From: CAVVKW01 sp963749035
GTDB taxonomy: Bacteria > Verrucomicrobiota > Verrucomicrobiia > Chthoniobacterales > JAATET01
Direction of reading: 5' to 3'
DNA length: 64,000 nucleotides
Assembly: GCA_963749035.1 (NCBI GenBank)
Contig: CAVVKW010000004.1
Coordinates: 744,001-808,000, forward strand
The notes beneath the pieces are model-generated. The model searched no databases, had not been told where the DNA came from, and saw nothing but the letters and a program-made list of their open reading frames with translations. The translations under genes were made by a program, and so were the position numbers. The stretch's first letter is position 1. Every line of letters starts with the position of its first letter. Below, one piece after another: positions 25,523 through 33,238 of this stretch.

Positions 25523-26618
25523 GGAGGCGGACGGCGGCGGGTTCGCGACAGATCCACCCACCGCCAATCACGCGATCGCCCTCGTAGATGACCGCCGCCT
25601 GGCCCGGTGTCACGGCGCGCTGTGGTTCGTGGAGTCGCACGCGATGGCGACCGTCCTCGGCGGGTTCGACCGTTGCCTCGGCTCCGGCGTGCGCGTAGCG
25701 GATCTTCACGGTGACGTCGCGAGGTTCGGTGAGCGGGTCGATGAGCCAGTTGGCGTTGTCGATTTCGAAGTTCTCACGGGTCAGTTCCTCGTCGGTGCCG
25801 ATGATCACGCGAGAATGCTCGGCGTCGATGTCGACGACATACATGGGGCGCGGTGAGCCGCCGGGCAGACCTTTGCGCTGACCAATGGTGAACATCTCGA
25901 TGCCTTCGTGGTCTCCAAGATGGTTACCGGCCGTGTCGTAGATGCCACCGCCGTGAAATTCGTCTTCGCCGAGGTGGGAGCGCAGGAACGCCTTGTAGTC
26001 GTTACCGGGAACGAAGCAGATCTCCTGGCTGTCGACCTTCTCCGCGACCTTGAGACCGAGGTCGCGGGCGATGTCGCGGATCTCGGGCTTGGTCATTCCA
26101 CCGAGCGGCGTAACCGCCCTCGCTAACTGAGCGGTGCGGAGGCTGAAGAGGAAATACGACTGGTCCTTCCGGTCATCCCGGCCCTTACGGAGGACGGGGG
26201 TCGGGCCTTCGTGTTCGATGATGGCGTAGTGGCCGGTCGCAATGTATTCGGCACCGAGAGCGGCGGCTTTCTCCCAGAGATTGCCAAACTTGAGCTTCTC
26301 GTTGCACATCACGCACGGGTTGGGGGTCCGACCGGCCCGGTATTCGCTGGAGAAGTAGTCGATGACGAGCTTTTCGAACTGATCCGCCTCGTCAATGACG
26401 TAGTGCGGAATGCCGAGCGCGTGCGCGACGCTGCGGGCGTCGGCGATCGCGGAGGGGCCGCAGCACTTGTCCTCGGCGCGCGAAATGCAGTCCTGCGGCC
26501 AGACTTTCATGGTGACGCCGACGACGTCCCAGCCGTCCCGTTTGAGGAGGTGAGCCGTGACGCTGGAGTCCACCCCGCCGCTCATGCCGACGAGGATGCG
26601 TTTTCCGTGACCTTTCAT
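25506..26618 (-). CDS. mnmA: tRNA-specific 2-thiouridylase
   Basis: Installs the 2-thio group on U34 of Lys, Glu and Gln tRNAs. The 370-residue protein has the PP-loop GMSGGVDSS at the N-terminus and the two catalytic cysteines in NPCVMCNEKLKF and QEICFVPG. GHYA and the C-terminal beta-barrel follow. ATG 26618 (MKGHGKRILVGMSGG) fits the family; the open frame continues upstream without similarity. It forms a two-gene unit with cutA. Confidence 0.95.
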   Translation of the reverse strand: MKGHGKRILVGMSGGVDSSVTAHLLKRDGWDVVGVTMKVWPQDCISRAEDKCCGPSAIADARSVAHALGIPHYVIDEADQFEKLVIDYFSSEYRAGRTPNPCVMCNEKLKFGNLWEKAAALGAEYIATGHYAIIEHEGPTPVLRKGRDDRKDQSYFLFSLRTAQLARAVTPLGGMTKPEIRDIARDLGLKVAEKVDSQEICFVPGNDYKAFLRSHLGEDEFHGGGIYDTAGNHLGDHEGIEMFTIGQRKGLPGGSPRPMYVVDIDAEHSRVIIGTDEELTRENFEIDNANWLIDPLTEPRDVTVKIRYAHAGAEATVEPAEDGRHRVRLHEPQRAVTPGQAAVIYEGDRVIGGGWICREPAAVRLHAVAA

Positions 26619-26753
26619 GTGCGGCGGGACTGTAGCGGCGTGCCGGGGACGGGTCAAATCGAGCCTTCGCCTTTTGGTCGCTGTGCTTGGTGCGGGGTCG
26701 ATCGTGATCGCTGGATCAGCCACCACCGATTTTCGTTGCGTCTATCGAAGTTC

Positions 26754-26765
26754 CAGTATTTACTG
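26754..26765. promoter_or_regulatory. Short inverted repeat just upstream of the GbsR-type regulator
   Basis: CAGTA-TT-TACTG is a perfect 5-bp dyad six bases before the regulator start codon at 26771. It could be an autoregulatory operator, although a dyad this short may arise by chance. Confidence 0.3.
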
Positions 26766-26770
26766 AAAGT

Positions 26771-27295
26771 ATGAAAGACGAGCCAGCCGCAGCACTTTTC
26801 GAGGCGCGCGAGGAGTTCGTATCGCAATGGGGAGCGATCGGGAACGCCTGGGGGATCAATCGCACCATGGCGCAGATCCACGCTCTCCTGATGACGAGTC
26901 CTTCGCCGATGAGCACGGACGAGATCATGGACGATCTCCAGATCAGTCGGGGGAACGCGAACACCAACCTCCGGGATTTGGTGGGGTGGGGGTTGATTCG
27001 CTCGGTAATCCGGAAAGCCGAGCGGAAGGAATTTTTCGAGGCCGAGAAGGACGTTTGGAAAATGTTCTGCATTGTCGCCCGCGAGCGGCGTCGACGCGAA
27101 ATCACGCCCGCCATGGAGGTGCTCCAGCGCTGCGAGGAAAAGACCAAAGGACTCCAAAGCCGTGAGGCCAAGGATTTTCACGACCAGATTCATTCCCTGC
27201 TCGACTTCCTCCGCGTGGGCGAACGGGTGATGGAATCCGTCGCGGCCTCCGACCAGAGCAAGGTCATGAAGGTGGCCGTCAAATTCTTCAGCTGA
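26771..27295 (+). CDS. GbsR/MarR-family transcriptional regulator
   Basis: A 174-residue winged helix-turn-helix protein related to the GbsR/CtsR-like MarR branch (COG1510). The HTH region is MSTDEIMDDLQISRGNANTNLRDLVGWGLI at about 47-77, followed by a helical C-terminal dimer segment. Members often respond to osmolytes or control membrane-related genes. It lies 85 bp upstream of a four-gene membrane operon in the same direction, which is its likely target. ATG 26771 has only a weak GAAAG ahead of it. Confidence 0.85.
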   Translation: MKDEPAAALFEAREEFVSQWGAIGNAWGINRTMAQIHALLMTSPSPMSTDEIMDDLQISRGNANTNLRDLVGWGLIRSVIRKAERKEFFEAEKDVWKMFCIVARERRRREITPAMEVLQRCEEKTKGLQSREAKDFHDQIHSLLDFLRVGERVMESVAASDQSKVMKVAVKFFS

Positions 27296-27380
27296 GTTTT
27301 TTTACCAACAACTTTCACAACATCCTGAAACTTCCGAACACCAAAGAAACCACGAACAAAAAACCGAGCACCCATCGTCC

Positions 27381-27767
27381 ATGAACTACGTCATCCTCAC
27401 CTACGTCCTGTATTTGATCCTGAGCCTTGGGCTCACCGTCTGGGTTGCCCGGACGTTGTCGAAGAACGGCCGAATTTTCCTCGTCAATTGCTTTCGTCAA
27501 AACGCACCGCTGGCCGACAGCGTAAACCATCTTCTCGTCGTCGGTTTCTACCTCGTAAACCTCGGGTTCGTGGCACTCTTCCTGAAGATTGGCGTCGCGG
27601 TGCAGAGTGCGCAGGCCGTCTTCGAAGCACTCAGCGGGAAGATGGGTATCGTCCTGCTCGTGCTGGGCTTCATGCATTTCTTCAATCTTGTCGTCTTCAC
27701 GAAGTTGCGTCGTCGGGCGATCGAGTGTGCGCCACCACTTCCGACTAACACCCCGGTCGGAGCCTGA
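27381..27767 (+). CDS. Small membrane protein, first gene of the MBOAT operon
   Basis: A 128-residue protein with three hydrophobic segments (about 5-23, 49-72 and 87-106) and a short basic loop. I do not recognise a family. It lies 7 bp ahead of the MBOAT gene, so it is co-transcribed with it. Function unknown. Confidence 0.75.
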   Translation: MNYVILTYVLYLILSLGLTVWVARTLSKNGRIFLVNCFRQNAPLADSVNHLLVVGFYLVNLGFVALFLKIGVAVQSAQAVFEALSGKMGIVLLVLGFMHFFNLVVFTKLRRRAIECAPPLPTNTPVGA

Positions 27768-27774
27768 TCGACCG

Positions 27775-28701
27775 ATGACGACAAACACGGCAGATCAATT
27801 GGAAGCGAAGAGCGTCCGGCTGCGGCATTGTCGAGGTGCTTCGTTGGGGCAATGGCTGACCATCTTCGCCGCGGCGGCAGTCGGAGGAGGGGTTGGCGTT
27901 TTTTTGCCCGGCTGGGGGATGATGTGGGCGTTGGCCGTGGGGATTTTCGCGGGATTCAAGTGGCTGACCTGGGTCCGCGCCGAACGAACCCGGCAAAGTG
28001 CGGGTCTCGGGCGTCAATTTGCCTACCTTTTCCTGTGGCAGGGGATGGATGCGCCAAAGTTTTTGGATCCCCGCGTGATTCCTGACCGACCGCAGGTGCG
28101 GGAGTGGCTGTGGGCGACCGCGAAAGCGGGGTTGGGAGCCGGCTTGGTCTGGGGCGGTGCTCGAATGGCGGAGGGTGACCTGGCGCGCGGATGGATTGGG
28201 ATGGTCGGGTTGATCTTTCTGATGCACTTCGGCTTCTTCCACGGCCTGGCGTTGTTTTGGCGGAGTCTCGGAATCGCCGCACAGCCGCTGATGCGGTGCC
28301 CGATCGCGGCGAGGTCGGTGGATGAATTCTGGGGGCGACGCTGGAACGTGGCGTTTCAGAATCTGGCACGAGAGCTCTTCTTTCTCCCGCTGATCGGACG
28401 ATTCGGGGCACCGGTCGCGCTGCTGATGACGTTCGCGATCTCGGGTCTGATCCACGAGTTGGTGATCTCGTTGCCGGCTGCGGGCGCCTACGGGTTGCCG
28501 ACGGTGTATTTCACCTTGCAGGGCGTGGGTGTGCTGGCGGAACGGTGGTTTCGACGGTTGGGCCGGGGGGCGGACTGGATGCGGCGCGCGTTCACCTGGA
28601 TCGTCGTCGCTGGACCCGCCGGCATCCTGTTTCCGCCCATCTTCGTGGAGCGGGTCATGATTCCATTTCTTCAAGTGATTCAAGCGCTGCCGACCCAATG
28701 A
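27775..28701 (+). CDS. MBOAT / wax-synthase-like membrane O-acyltransferase
   Basis: A 308-residue polytopic membrane protein. The segments SVDEFWGRRWNVAFQNLARE and ISGLIHELVIS match the two best-conserved parts of plant and bacterial wax-synthase-like MBOAT enzymes; the His in GLIHE is the presumed catalytic residue. It probably transfers an acyl chain to an alcohol or sterol-like acceptor, but the substrate cannot be inferred. ATG 27775 was chosen because the upstream open frame overlaps the preceding gene. Its stop overlaps the next start as ATGA. Confidence 0.82.
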   Translation: MTTNTADQLEAKSVRLRHCRGASLGQWLTIFAAAAVGGGVGVFLPGWGMMWALAVGIFAGFKWLTWVRAERTRQSAGLGRQFAYLFLWQGMDAPKFLDPRVIPDRPQVREWLWATAKAGLGAGLVWGGARMAEGDLARGWIGMVGLIFLMHFGFFHGLALFWRSLGIAAQPLMRCPIAARSVDEFWGRRWNVAFQNLARELFFLPLIGRFGAPVALLMTFAISGLIHELVISLPAAGAYGLPTVYFTLQGVGVLAERWFRRLGRGADWMRRAFTWIVVAGPAGILFPPIFVERVMIPFLQVIQALPTQ

Positions 28702-29126
28702 ATGCTTTCGCCGACCTCCTCAGTTTAGCTCCTTGGCTGGCGGGCATCGGGCACTTCTGCGGGTTGATTGCCAGCGTCCAGGTTCCGAGCCGACTCCGGT
28801 GGCGGGAGGAGTTGGCGGGGCTCTCGGCGTTGAACCGAAAGCTGATGTGGACCTACGGAGCCTTTACTCTCCTGACGATCGTGGCGTTCGGAACGCTGAC
28901 GTTGCTGCTGCACGACGAGTTTTTGAAGCGGGACCGAGCGGCGGCGGCACTGGCTGCGTTTATCGCGGTGTTCTGGACGGCGCGGATTTTGGTCGACGCT
29001 TTTTATTTCGAGCACGCGGATTGGCCGGTCGGCTGGCAATTTCGAGTCGGGCACGCGATGCTCACCACGCTGTTTGTAGCCTTGGCGGGGACGTATTGGG
29101 CCGTCGTTGGTTGGTGTTTGATATGA
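28698..29126 (+). CDS. Hypothetical membrane protein
   Basis: A 142-residue protein with four hydrophobic segments (about 8-25, 48-70, 82-103 and 118-140). No family is recognised. It overlaps the MBOAT gene by 4 bp (ATGA) at its start and the epimerase gene by 4 bp at its end, so all three are translationally coupled. Confidence 0.75.
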   Translation: MNAFADLLSLAPWLAGIGHFCGLIASVQVPSRLRWREELAGLSALNRKLMWTYGAFTLLTIVAFGTLTLLLHDEFLKRDRAAAALAAFIAVFWTARILVDAFYFEHADWPVGWQFRVGHAMLTTLFVALAGTYWAVVGWCLI

Positions 29127-30067
29127 AGATTGTGATTCCAGGAGGTAGTGGGCACGTCGGGACGATGTTGGCGCGGGCGTTTCACGCGACGGGCGACGAA
29201 GTCGTCGTCCTAAGTCGCCAGCCGTCGAAAGCACCGTGGCGGGTCGAGGCTTGGGACGGGAAGACGATCGGCGACTGGGCCGAGGAGCTGGACGGAGCTA
29301 ACGTGGTCATCAATCTCGCGGGACGGAGTGTCAACTGCCGCTACGGTCTGGAGAACCGTCGGTCGATTCGGGATTCGCGGGTGGACTCGACCCAGGTGAT
29401 TGGCGAGGCAATTGCGCAGGCCGGAACGCCGCCGCGGGTCTGGTTGCAGGCGAGCACGGCGACGATCTACGCGCATCGCTACGACGCCGCGAATGACGAG
29501 GCTGGCGGAATCCTCGGTGGCAACGAGCCCGATTTGCCGGACACCTGGCGATTCAGCCTCGACGTCGCCAACGCGTGGGAGCAAGCGACGAACGATGCCA
29601 AGACACCGCGGACGCGGAAGGTGCTCCTGCGTTCGGCGATCGTGATGAGTCCGGATCGGGGTGGGCCGTTCGACGTGATGCGGATGCTGGTCAGGCTGGG
29701 GCTCGGAGGGCGAATGGGGGACGGGCGGCAGTTTGTCTCCTGGATCCACGAGGCGGACTTCATTCGTTCGGTTCGGTGGTTGATCGAGCGGGAGGACGTG
29801 GACGGGGTCGTCAACCTCGCGTCGCCGAACCCGCTCCCGAACGTGGATTTCATGCGGGCGCTGCGGAAGGCGCAAGGGGTTCCCGTCGGTCTGCCGGCCG
29901 CGGAGTGGATGCTGGAGGTCGGTGCGATGTTCATGCGGACGGAGACCGAACTGATTCTCAAAAGTCGGCGGGTCGTTCCGGCTCGCCTCCGTGAAGGTGG
30001 CTTTACCTTCGAGTTTCCCGATTGGCCGGAGGCGGCGGTCGATCTCTGCCGGGCCGCTTCCGCGTGA
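29123..30067 (+). CDS. TIGR01777-family NAD(P)-binding epimerase
   Basis: A 314-residue short-chain-dehydrogenase-like protein. The Rossmann motif is MKIVIPGGSGHVGTMLARAF at the very N-terminus, which fixes the ATG at 29123. NLAGRSVNCRYGLENRRSI and LQASTATIYAH are typical of the YfcH/TIGR01777 group, as is FVSWIHEADF. The C-terminal DUF1731-like region ends with RVVPARLREGGFTFEFP. Its biochemical activity is unassigned. Last gene of the operon. Confidence 0.9.
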   Translation: MKIVIPGGSGHVGTMLARAFHATGDEVVVLSRQPSKAPWRVEAWDGKTIGDWAEELDGANVVINLAGRSVNCRYGLENRRSIRDSRVDSTQVIGEAIAQAGTPPRVWLQASTATIYAHRYDAANDEAGGILGGNEPDLPDTWRFSLDVANAWEQATNDAKTPRTRKVLLRSAIVMSPDRGGPFDVMRMLVRLGLGGRMGDGRQFVSWIHEADFIRSVRWLIEREDVDGVVNLASPNPLPNVDFMRALRKAQGVPVGLPAAEWMLEVGAMFMRTETELILKSRRVVPARLREGGFTFEFPDWPEAAVDLCRAASA

Positions 30068-30133
30068 AAGCCGGATGAGGTTGGTTTTTGACTCGGCGGG
30101 TGTGGTCACGTAGCGGTAGGGGCTCGCCACTTC

Positions 30134-31240
30134 ATGAAGATTATCGATCGCACCGTCGGAAAGGACGTTTTTGTCACGATGCTCATCGGCATCACCGTTC
30201 TCAGTCTGGTGCTCGTCCTGGGCAATCTTTTCAAAGAACTTCTCGACCTGCTGATCAACCGCAGCGTTCCGATCGAGACGCTGCTGGCGTTCATGGCGTT
30301 CGTTCTCCCGTTCTCGCTGACGTTCACGATTCCATGGGGTTTCTTGACGGCGCTCCTGCTGATCTTCGGGCGGATGTCGGCCGACAATGAGCTGATTGCG
30401 TTGCGCTCCAACGGCGTGAGCATTCCGCGGATCTGCGTGCCGGTGTTTGCCCTCGCAATCGCACTGACGGGGATCTGTTTCTGGATCAACGCCGACGTCG
30501 CTCCGAAAGCGGAGCAGAAGATGACTCAGGCGGTGTTTGACATTGCGACCAGCAATCCGATCGCGCTGTTTACCGCGGATGAAGTCGTCGATCAATTTCC
30601 GGACCGGCGCGTTTACGTCGGCGCCAAGGAGGGGGACATTCTCAAAAATCTGATCGTCTTCGAGATCAACAAGGACAACTCACCGACGAAGGTGGTCTAT
30701 GCGAAGGAAGGACGGCTGACGCCGGATCCGGAGAACGCGCAGCTCTTGCTGAAGCTCTTTGACGCGCGTTTTGAACAGCGTGACCGGAACGATCCGCGCG
30801 ACGTGTATAAAATTCAGCAGGGCATCGTGATGAAGGAGGGGGTGTTCCCGATTTCGTTGGAAGCCATGTTCGAGGAGCACCTGACGGGACGGCGGTTGAG
30901 CGCCTACACGTTACCAGATCTGGTCGCGCGGCTGCAGGAGCCGGAGATCGATAACCGGTCGGCGACCCGGGTGGAGCTCAGCAAGCGGTTTTCGTCGTCG
31001 CTGGCTTGCTTCGCGTTCGCGTTGGTCGCGATCCCGCTCGGGATCACGGCGCACCGCAAGGAAACGTCGGTCGGGTTTGCACTCAGCCTCGTGATCGCCT
31101 TCACGTATTTCTTTTTCATCATTTTAGCGGATACGTTCCGCGATAATCCGGCGGCGTTCCCGGAATACCTGATCTGGATTCCCAACGTGGTGTTCATCAC
31201 TCTGGGGACCATTCTGTTCGTGCGCCTATCTCGTCGGTAG
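30134..31240 (+). CDS. LptF/LptG-family permease (YjgP/YjgQ)
   Basis: A 368-residue inner-membrane protein of the lipopolysaccharide export ABC transporter. It has three N-terminal helices, a periplasmic beta-jellyroll domain (about 125-265) and three C-terminal helices. IPWGFLTALLLIFGRMSADNELIALRSNG and SSSLACFAFALVAIPLGI are family signatures. A single gene is present, and I cannot tell LptF from LptG. Lipopolysaccharide transport implies an outer membrane. Confidence 0.92.
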   Translation: MKIIDRTVGKDVFVTMLIGITVLSLVLVLGNLFKELLDLLINRSVPIETLLAFMAFVLPFSLTFTIPWGFLTALLLIFGRMSADNELIALRSNGVSIPRICVPVFALAIALTGICFWINADVAPKAEQKMTQAVFDIATSNPIALFTADEVVDQFPDRRVYVGAKEGDILKNLIVFEINKDNSPTKVVYAKEGRLTPDPENAQLLLKLFDARFEQRDRNDPRDVYKIQQGIVMKEGVFPISLEAMFEEHLTGRRLSAYTLPDLVARLQEPEIDNRSATRVELSKRFSSSLACFAFALVAIPLGITAHRKETSVGFALSLVIAFTYFFFIILADTFRDNPAAFPEYLIWIPNVVFITLGTILFVRLSRR

Positions 31241-31300
31241 AGCACTTCAACGGCCGATCTCGTCGGTCGAAAAATTCCGGAACGCAATGCCGCAAAGAAA

Positions 31301-31329
31301 AGCGGCGGGGCTGTGAAAACCCCGCCGCT
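31301..31329 (-). terminator. Rho-independent terminator of dps
   Basis: A perfect 10-bp stem, AGCGGCGGGG / CCCCGCCGCT, encloses a 9-nt loop. On the minus strand it is followed by a T-rich tract (TTTCTTT), so it ends the dps transcript. It lacks a T-run in the other direction. Confidence 0.8.
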
Positions 31330-31356
31330 GGTAAAGCGATCGTCCTTCCGGTTGGC

Positions 31357-31878
31357 CTAGCCGAGGTAGCTTCGAAGCATCCACGCCGCTTCTTCGTGAA
31401 CTTGAATTAGAGCGGTCAGGAAATCGGCGGTTCCGACGTCGCCGAATTCGTCCTCACATTTCTCGATGTCCTCACGCAGATCGCGGATGATCGCTTCATT
31501 GTCGGCGAGCAATAGTTCCAGACTCTTCGTCCCGTCGATCCGGCCACCTTTCTGCTCCTTCAGCCGGGCGTGCTCGAGAAATTCCGCCATGCTGCCGGGG
31601 GATTCGCCGCCAACCATGCGGATGCGCTCGGCGATCTTGTCGATGTTCGTTGCGAGAGTGGTGTATTGCTCTTCGTAGAATTCGTGGAGGCTGTGGAACC
31701 GTGGTCCCACGAGATTCCAGTGCAGATTCCGCGTCTTGATGTAGAGGACGTGCGCGTCAGCCAGGACTTGGGACAGAACGGTGACGACTCCATCACGGGC
31801 CTGCTGATCAAGCCCAATGTCGAGAGTTTCTTTGGGAGATTTTTTCGTGCTTTTCTTCGCGGAAGTCTTCTTTTTCAT
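31357..31878 (-). CDS. dps: Dps-family DNA-binding ferritin-like protein
   Basis: A 173-residue starvation protein that stores iron and protects DNA from peroxide. The N-terminus is lysine-rich (MKKKTSAKKSTKKSPKE), a DNA-binding tail like that of E. coli Dps. The ferroxidase signature is NLHWNLVGPRFHSLHEFYEEQY with His, His, Glu ligands, followed by DKIAERIRMVGG. It is 37 bp downstream of engB on the same strand and has its own terminator. Confidence 0.95.
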   Translation of the reverse strand: MKKKTSAKKSTKKSPKETLDIGLDQQARDGVVTVLSQVLADAHVLYIKTRNLHWNLVGPRFHSLHEFYEEQYTTLATNIDKIAERIRMVGGESPGSMAEFLEHARLKEQKGGRIDGTKSLELLLADNEAIIRDLREDIEKCEDEFGDVGTADFLTALIQVHEEAAWMLRSYLG

Positions 31879-31915
31879 ACCTAGGAAATACGGACGCGAC
31901 CCGGAATTCGGTCGC

Positions 31916-32518
31916 TCAGTTCGTCGGCCCGCCGAGGTGATGCGTGATGCGCTCGAGCACCGCCGCGCGACCTCGTCGTTCTTTGGTCGATGTCACCAGA
32001 ACGTCGGGTTCGACCAAGCAGACTTCGCTCAATTTTGCCAGGAACGCATCGGTGTTTTGTTTCAGCGCTTTCGACTTCAGCTTGTCCGCCTTCGTGAAGA
32101 TAAGACTGAAAGGGCGGGCGCGCGCAGCCAACCAAACGAGGAATTCCAAATCAATGGCCTGCGGAGGGAGGCGAGAATCGATCAGCACGAAGACGTGTCG
32201 AAGTTCGCTTCGCTTCTCGAGGTAATCCGCAATCGCGATACTAAAAAGTCCGCGCTTTTCCTGCGAAACCTTGGCGTAGCCATATCCAGGAAGATCGACG
32301 AGATTCCAAGCTCGGTTGATTTCGAAGAAATTGATGAGTTTCGTTTTGCCGGGAGTCGCGGAGACTTTCGCGAGATCTTTCTGGCCGGTGAGCAAATTGA
32401 TCAAGGAAGACTTCCCAACGTTTGATCGCCCAATGAAAGCGACCTCGGGGAGCCCGGTGTCGGGACAAGCCTCGAGGGTGGGGGAGCTGAGCTGGAAATG
32501 GGCGGACTGGATTTGCAT
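31916..32518 (-). CDS. engB: Ribosome-biogenesis GTPase EngB (YihA/YsxC)
   Basis: A 200-residue small GTPase needed for large-subunit assembly. Motifs: G1 GRSNVGKSSLIN, G2 region SATPGKTKLINFF, G3 DLPGYGYA and G4 TKAD. The ATG at 32518 (MQIQSAHF) is preferred; a TTG at 32533 is possible. Upstream on its strand lies the repeat array attached to tRNA-Ser, so it may be transcribed from the tRNA promoter. Confidence 0.94.
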   Translation of the reverse strand: MQIQSAHFQLSSPTLEACPDTGLPEVAFIGRSNVGKSSLINLLTGQKDLAKVSATPGKTKLINFFEINRAWNLVDLPGYGYAKVSQEKRGLFSIAIADYLEKRSELRHVFVLIDSRLPPQAIDLEFLVWLAARARPFSLIFTKADKLKSKALKQNTDAFLAKLSEVCLVEPDVLVTSTKERRGRAAVLERITHHLGGPTN

Positions 32519-32838
32519 CGGCGATGTCCGCAAACTCTAGAGGCTGATGGACGCAGCCCCAAGCTCGACGGTGCACAATCTGCGCGCGCTTGCGCGCGGT
32601 GCCGGTCGAACTTCGGCCTCATCCCGCCGCGGATGGGGCGGGATTGCCTGCCAGAGCGCAGGCTCCGCGGGATGTGCTTCGCAGATCTGGTGAACGCGCT
32701 TGCGCGCGGCGCCGGTCGAACTTCGTTCTCGTCCCGCCGCGGATGGGGCGGGATTGCCTGCCAGAGCGCAGGCTCCGGGGGATGTGCTTCGCAGATCTGG
32801 TAAACGCGCTTGCGCGCGGTGCCGGTCGAACTTCGTTC

Positions 32839-32952
32839 TCATCCCGCCGCGGATGGGGCGGGATTGCCTGCCAGAGCGCAGGCTCCGGGGGATGTGCTTC
32901 GCAGATCTGGTAAACGCGCTTGCGCGCGGTGCCGGTCGAACTTCGTTCTCAT
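32839..32952 (-). CDS. Repeat-encoded 37-residue peptide, copy b
   Basis: This is the second copy of a 37-codon frame beginning MRTKFDRHRAQAR. Its ATG overlaps the TGA of copy a by 4 bp. Its own stop again overlaps an ATG, in unit 2, whose frame stays open because the next junction is mutated (CGA instead of TGA). The net charge is about +4. Expression is unproven. Confidence 0.3.
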   Translation of the reverse strand: MRTKFDRHRAQARLPDLRSTSPGACALAGNPAPSAAG

Positions 32953-33062
32953 CCCGCCGCGGATGGGGCGGGATTGCCTGCCAGAGCGCAGGCTCCGGGG
33001 GATGTGCTTCGCAGATCTGGTAAACGCGCTTGCGCGCGGTGCCGGTCGAACTTCGTTCTCAT
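32949..33062 (-). CDS. Repeat-encoded 37-residue peptide, copy a
   Basis: This frame starts 7 nt after the tRNA-Ser discriminator base and encodes 37 residues (MRTKFDRHRAQAR... ending PAPSAAG). The 110-bp period equals 114 nt of coding minus a 4-nt ATGA overlap, so frames in adjacent units are linked stop-to-start. No good ribosome site is visible. The layout recalls the Tpr peptide of the E. coli tyrT repeats. Confidence 0.3.
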   Translation of the reverse strand: MRTKFDRHRAQARLPDLRSTSPGACALAGNPAPSAAG

Positions 33063-33069
33063 CCCGCCG

Positions 33070-33154
33070 CGGATGGGGCGGGATTCGAACCCGCGGTGAG
33101 TTGCCCCACACACGCTTTCCAAGCGAGCGCATTCGACCACTCTGCCACCCATCC
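33070..33154 (-). tRNA. tRNA-Ser (anticodon GGA)
   Basis: An 85-nt gene with acceptor arms GGATGGG / CCCATCC, a type-II variable arm (GTGTGGGGCAACTCAC), T-arm GCGGGTTCGAATCCCGC and anticodon loop TTGGAAA (GGA reads UCC/UCU). The CCA end is not encoded. In the anticodon stem CTCGC/GCGTG one pair is T-T (28:42). Its last 16 nt recur in the downstream tandem repeats. Confidence 0.93.
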
Positions 33155-33174
33155 TTTTTCTTGCGAGGCGGGTA

Positions 33175-33203
33175 GTGATAGCAGCCGTTCCGGCAATCCG
33201 CAA
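33175..33203 (-). promoter_or_regulatory. Sigma-70-type promoter of tRNA-Ser
   Basis: On the minus strand, TTGCGG and TATCAC are separated by 17 bp, and the tRNA starts 20 nt after the -10 element. Transcription would pass through the tRNA and the repeats toward engB. Confidence 0.5.
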
Positions 33204-33238
33204 CCTTTTGGAAAACAGAATCGGAAGACGCTCAGAAC

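Larger units (their letters stand above)
32586..33085. repeat. Tandem array of 110-bp units carrying the tRNA-Ser 3' end
   Basis: Units start at 32586, 32696, 32806, 32916 and 33026; the fifth is 60 bp and runs into the tRNA gene. Units 3 and 4 are identical, unit 2 differs at two sites and unit 1 at four, so copies nearest the tRNA are the most alike. Each unit contains CGGATGGGGCGGGATT, the complement of the last 16 nt of tRNA-Ser. On the minus strand each unit can form CCCGCC/GGCGGG, CGCGC/GCGCG and GCCTGC/GCAGGC hairpins. The array fills the gap between tRNA-Ser and engB; 32519-32585 holds nothing else I can identify. Confidence 0.95.

Noticed and set aside
32586..33085. CRISPR array
   Set aside because: Units are contiguous 110-bp copies without unique spacers, there are no cas genes, and the unit contains a tRNA 3' end.
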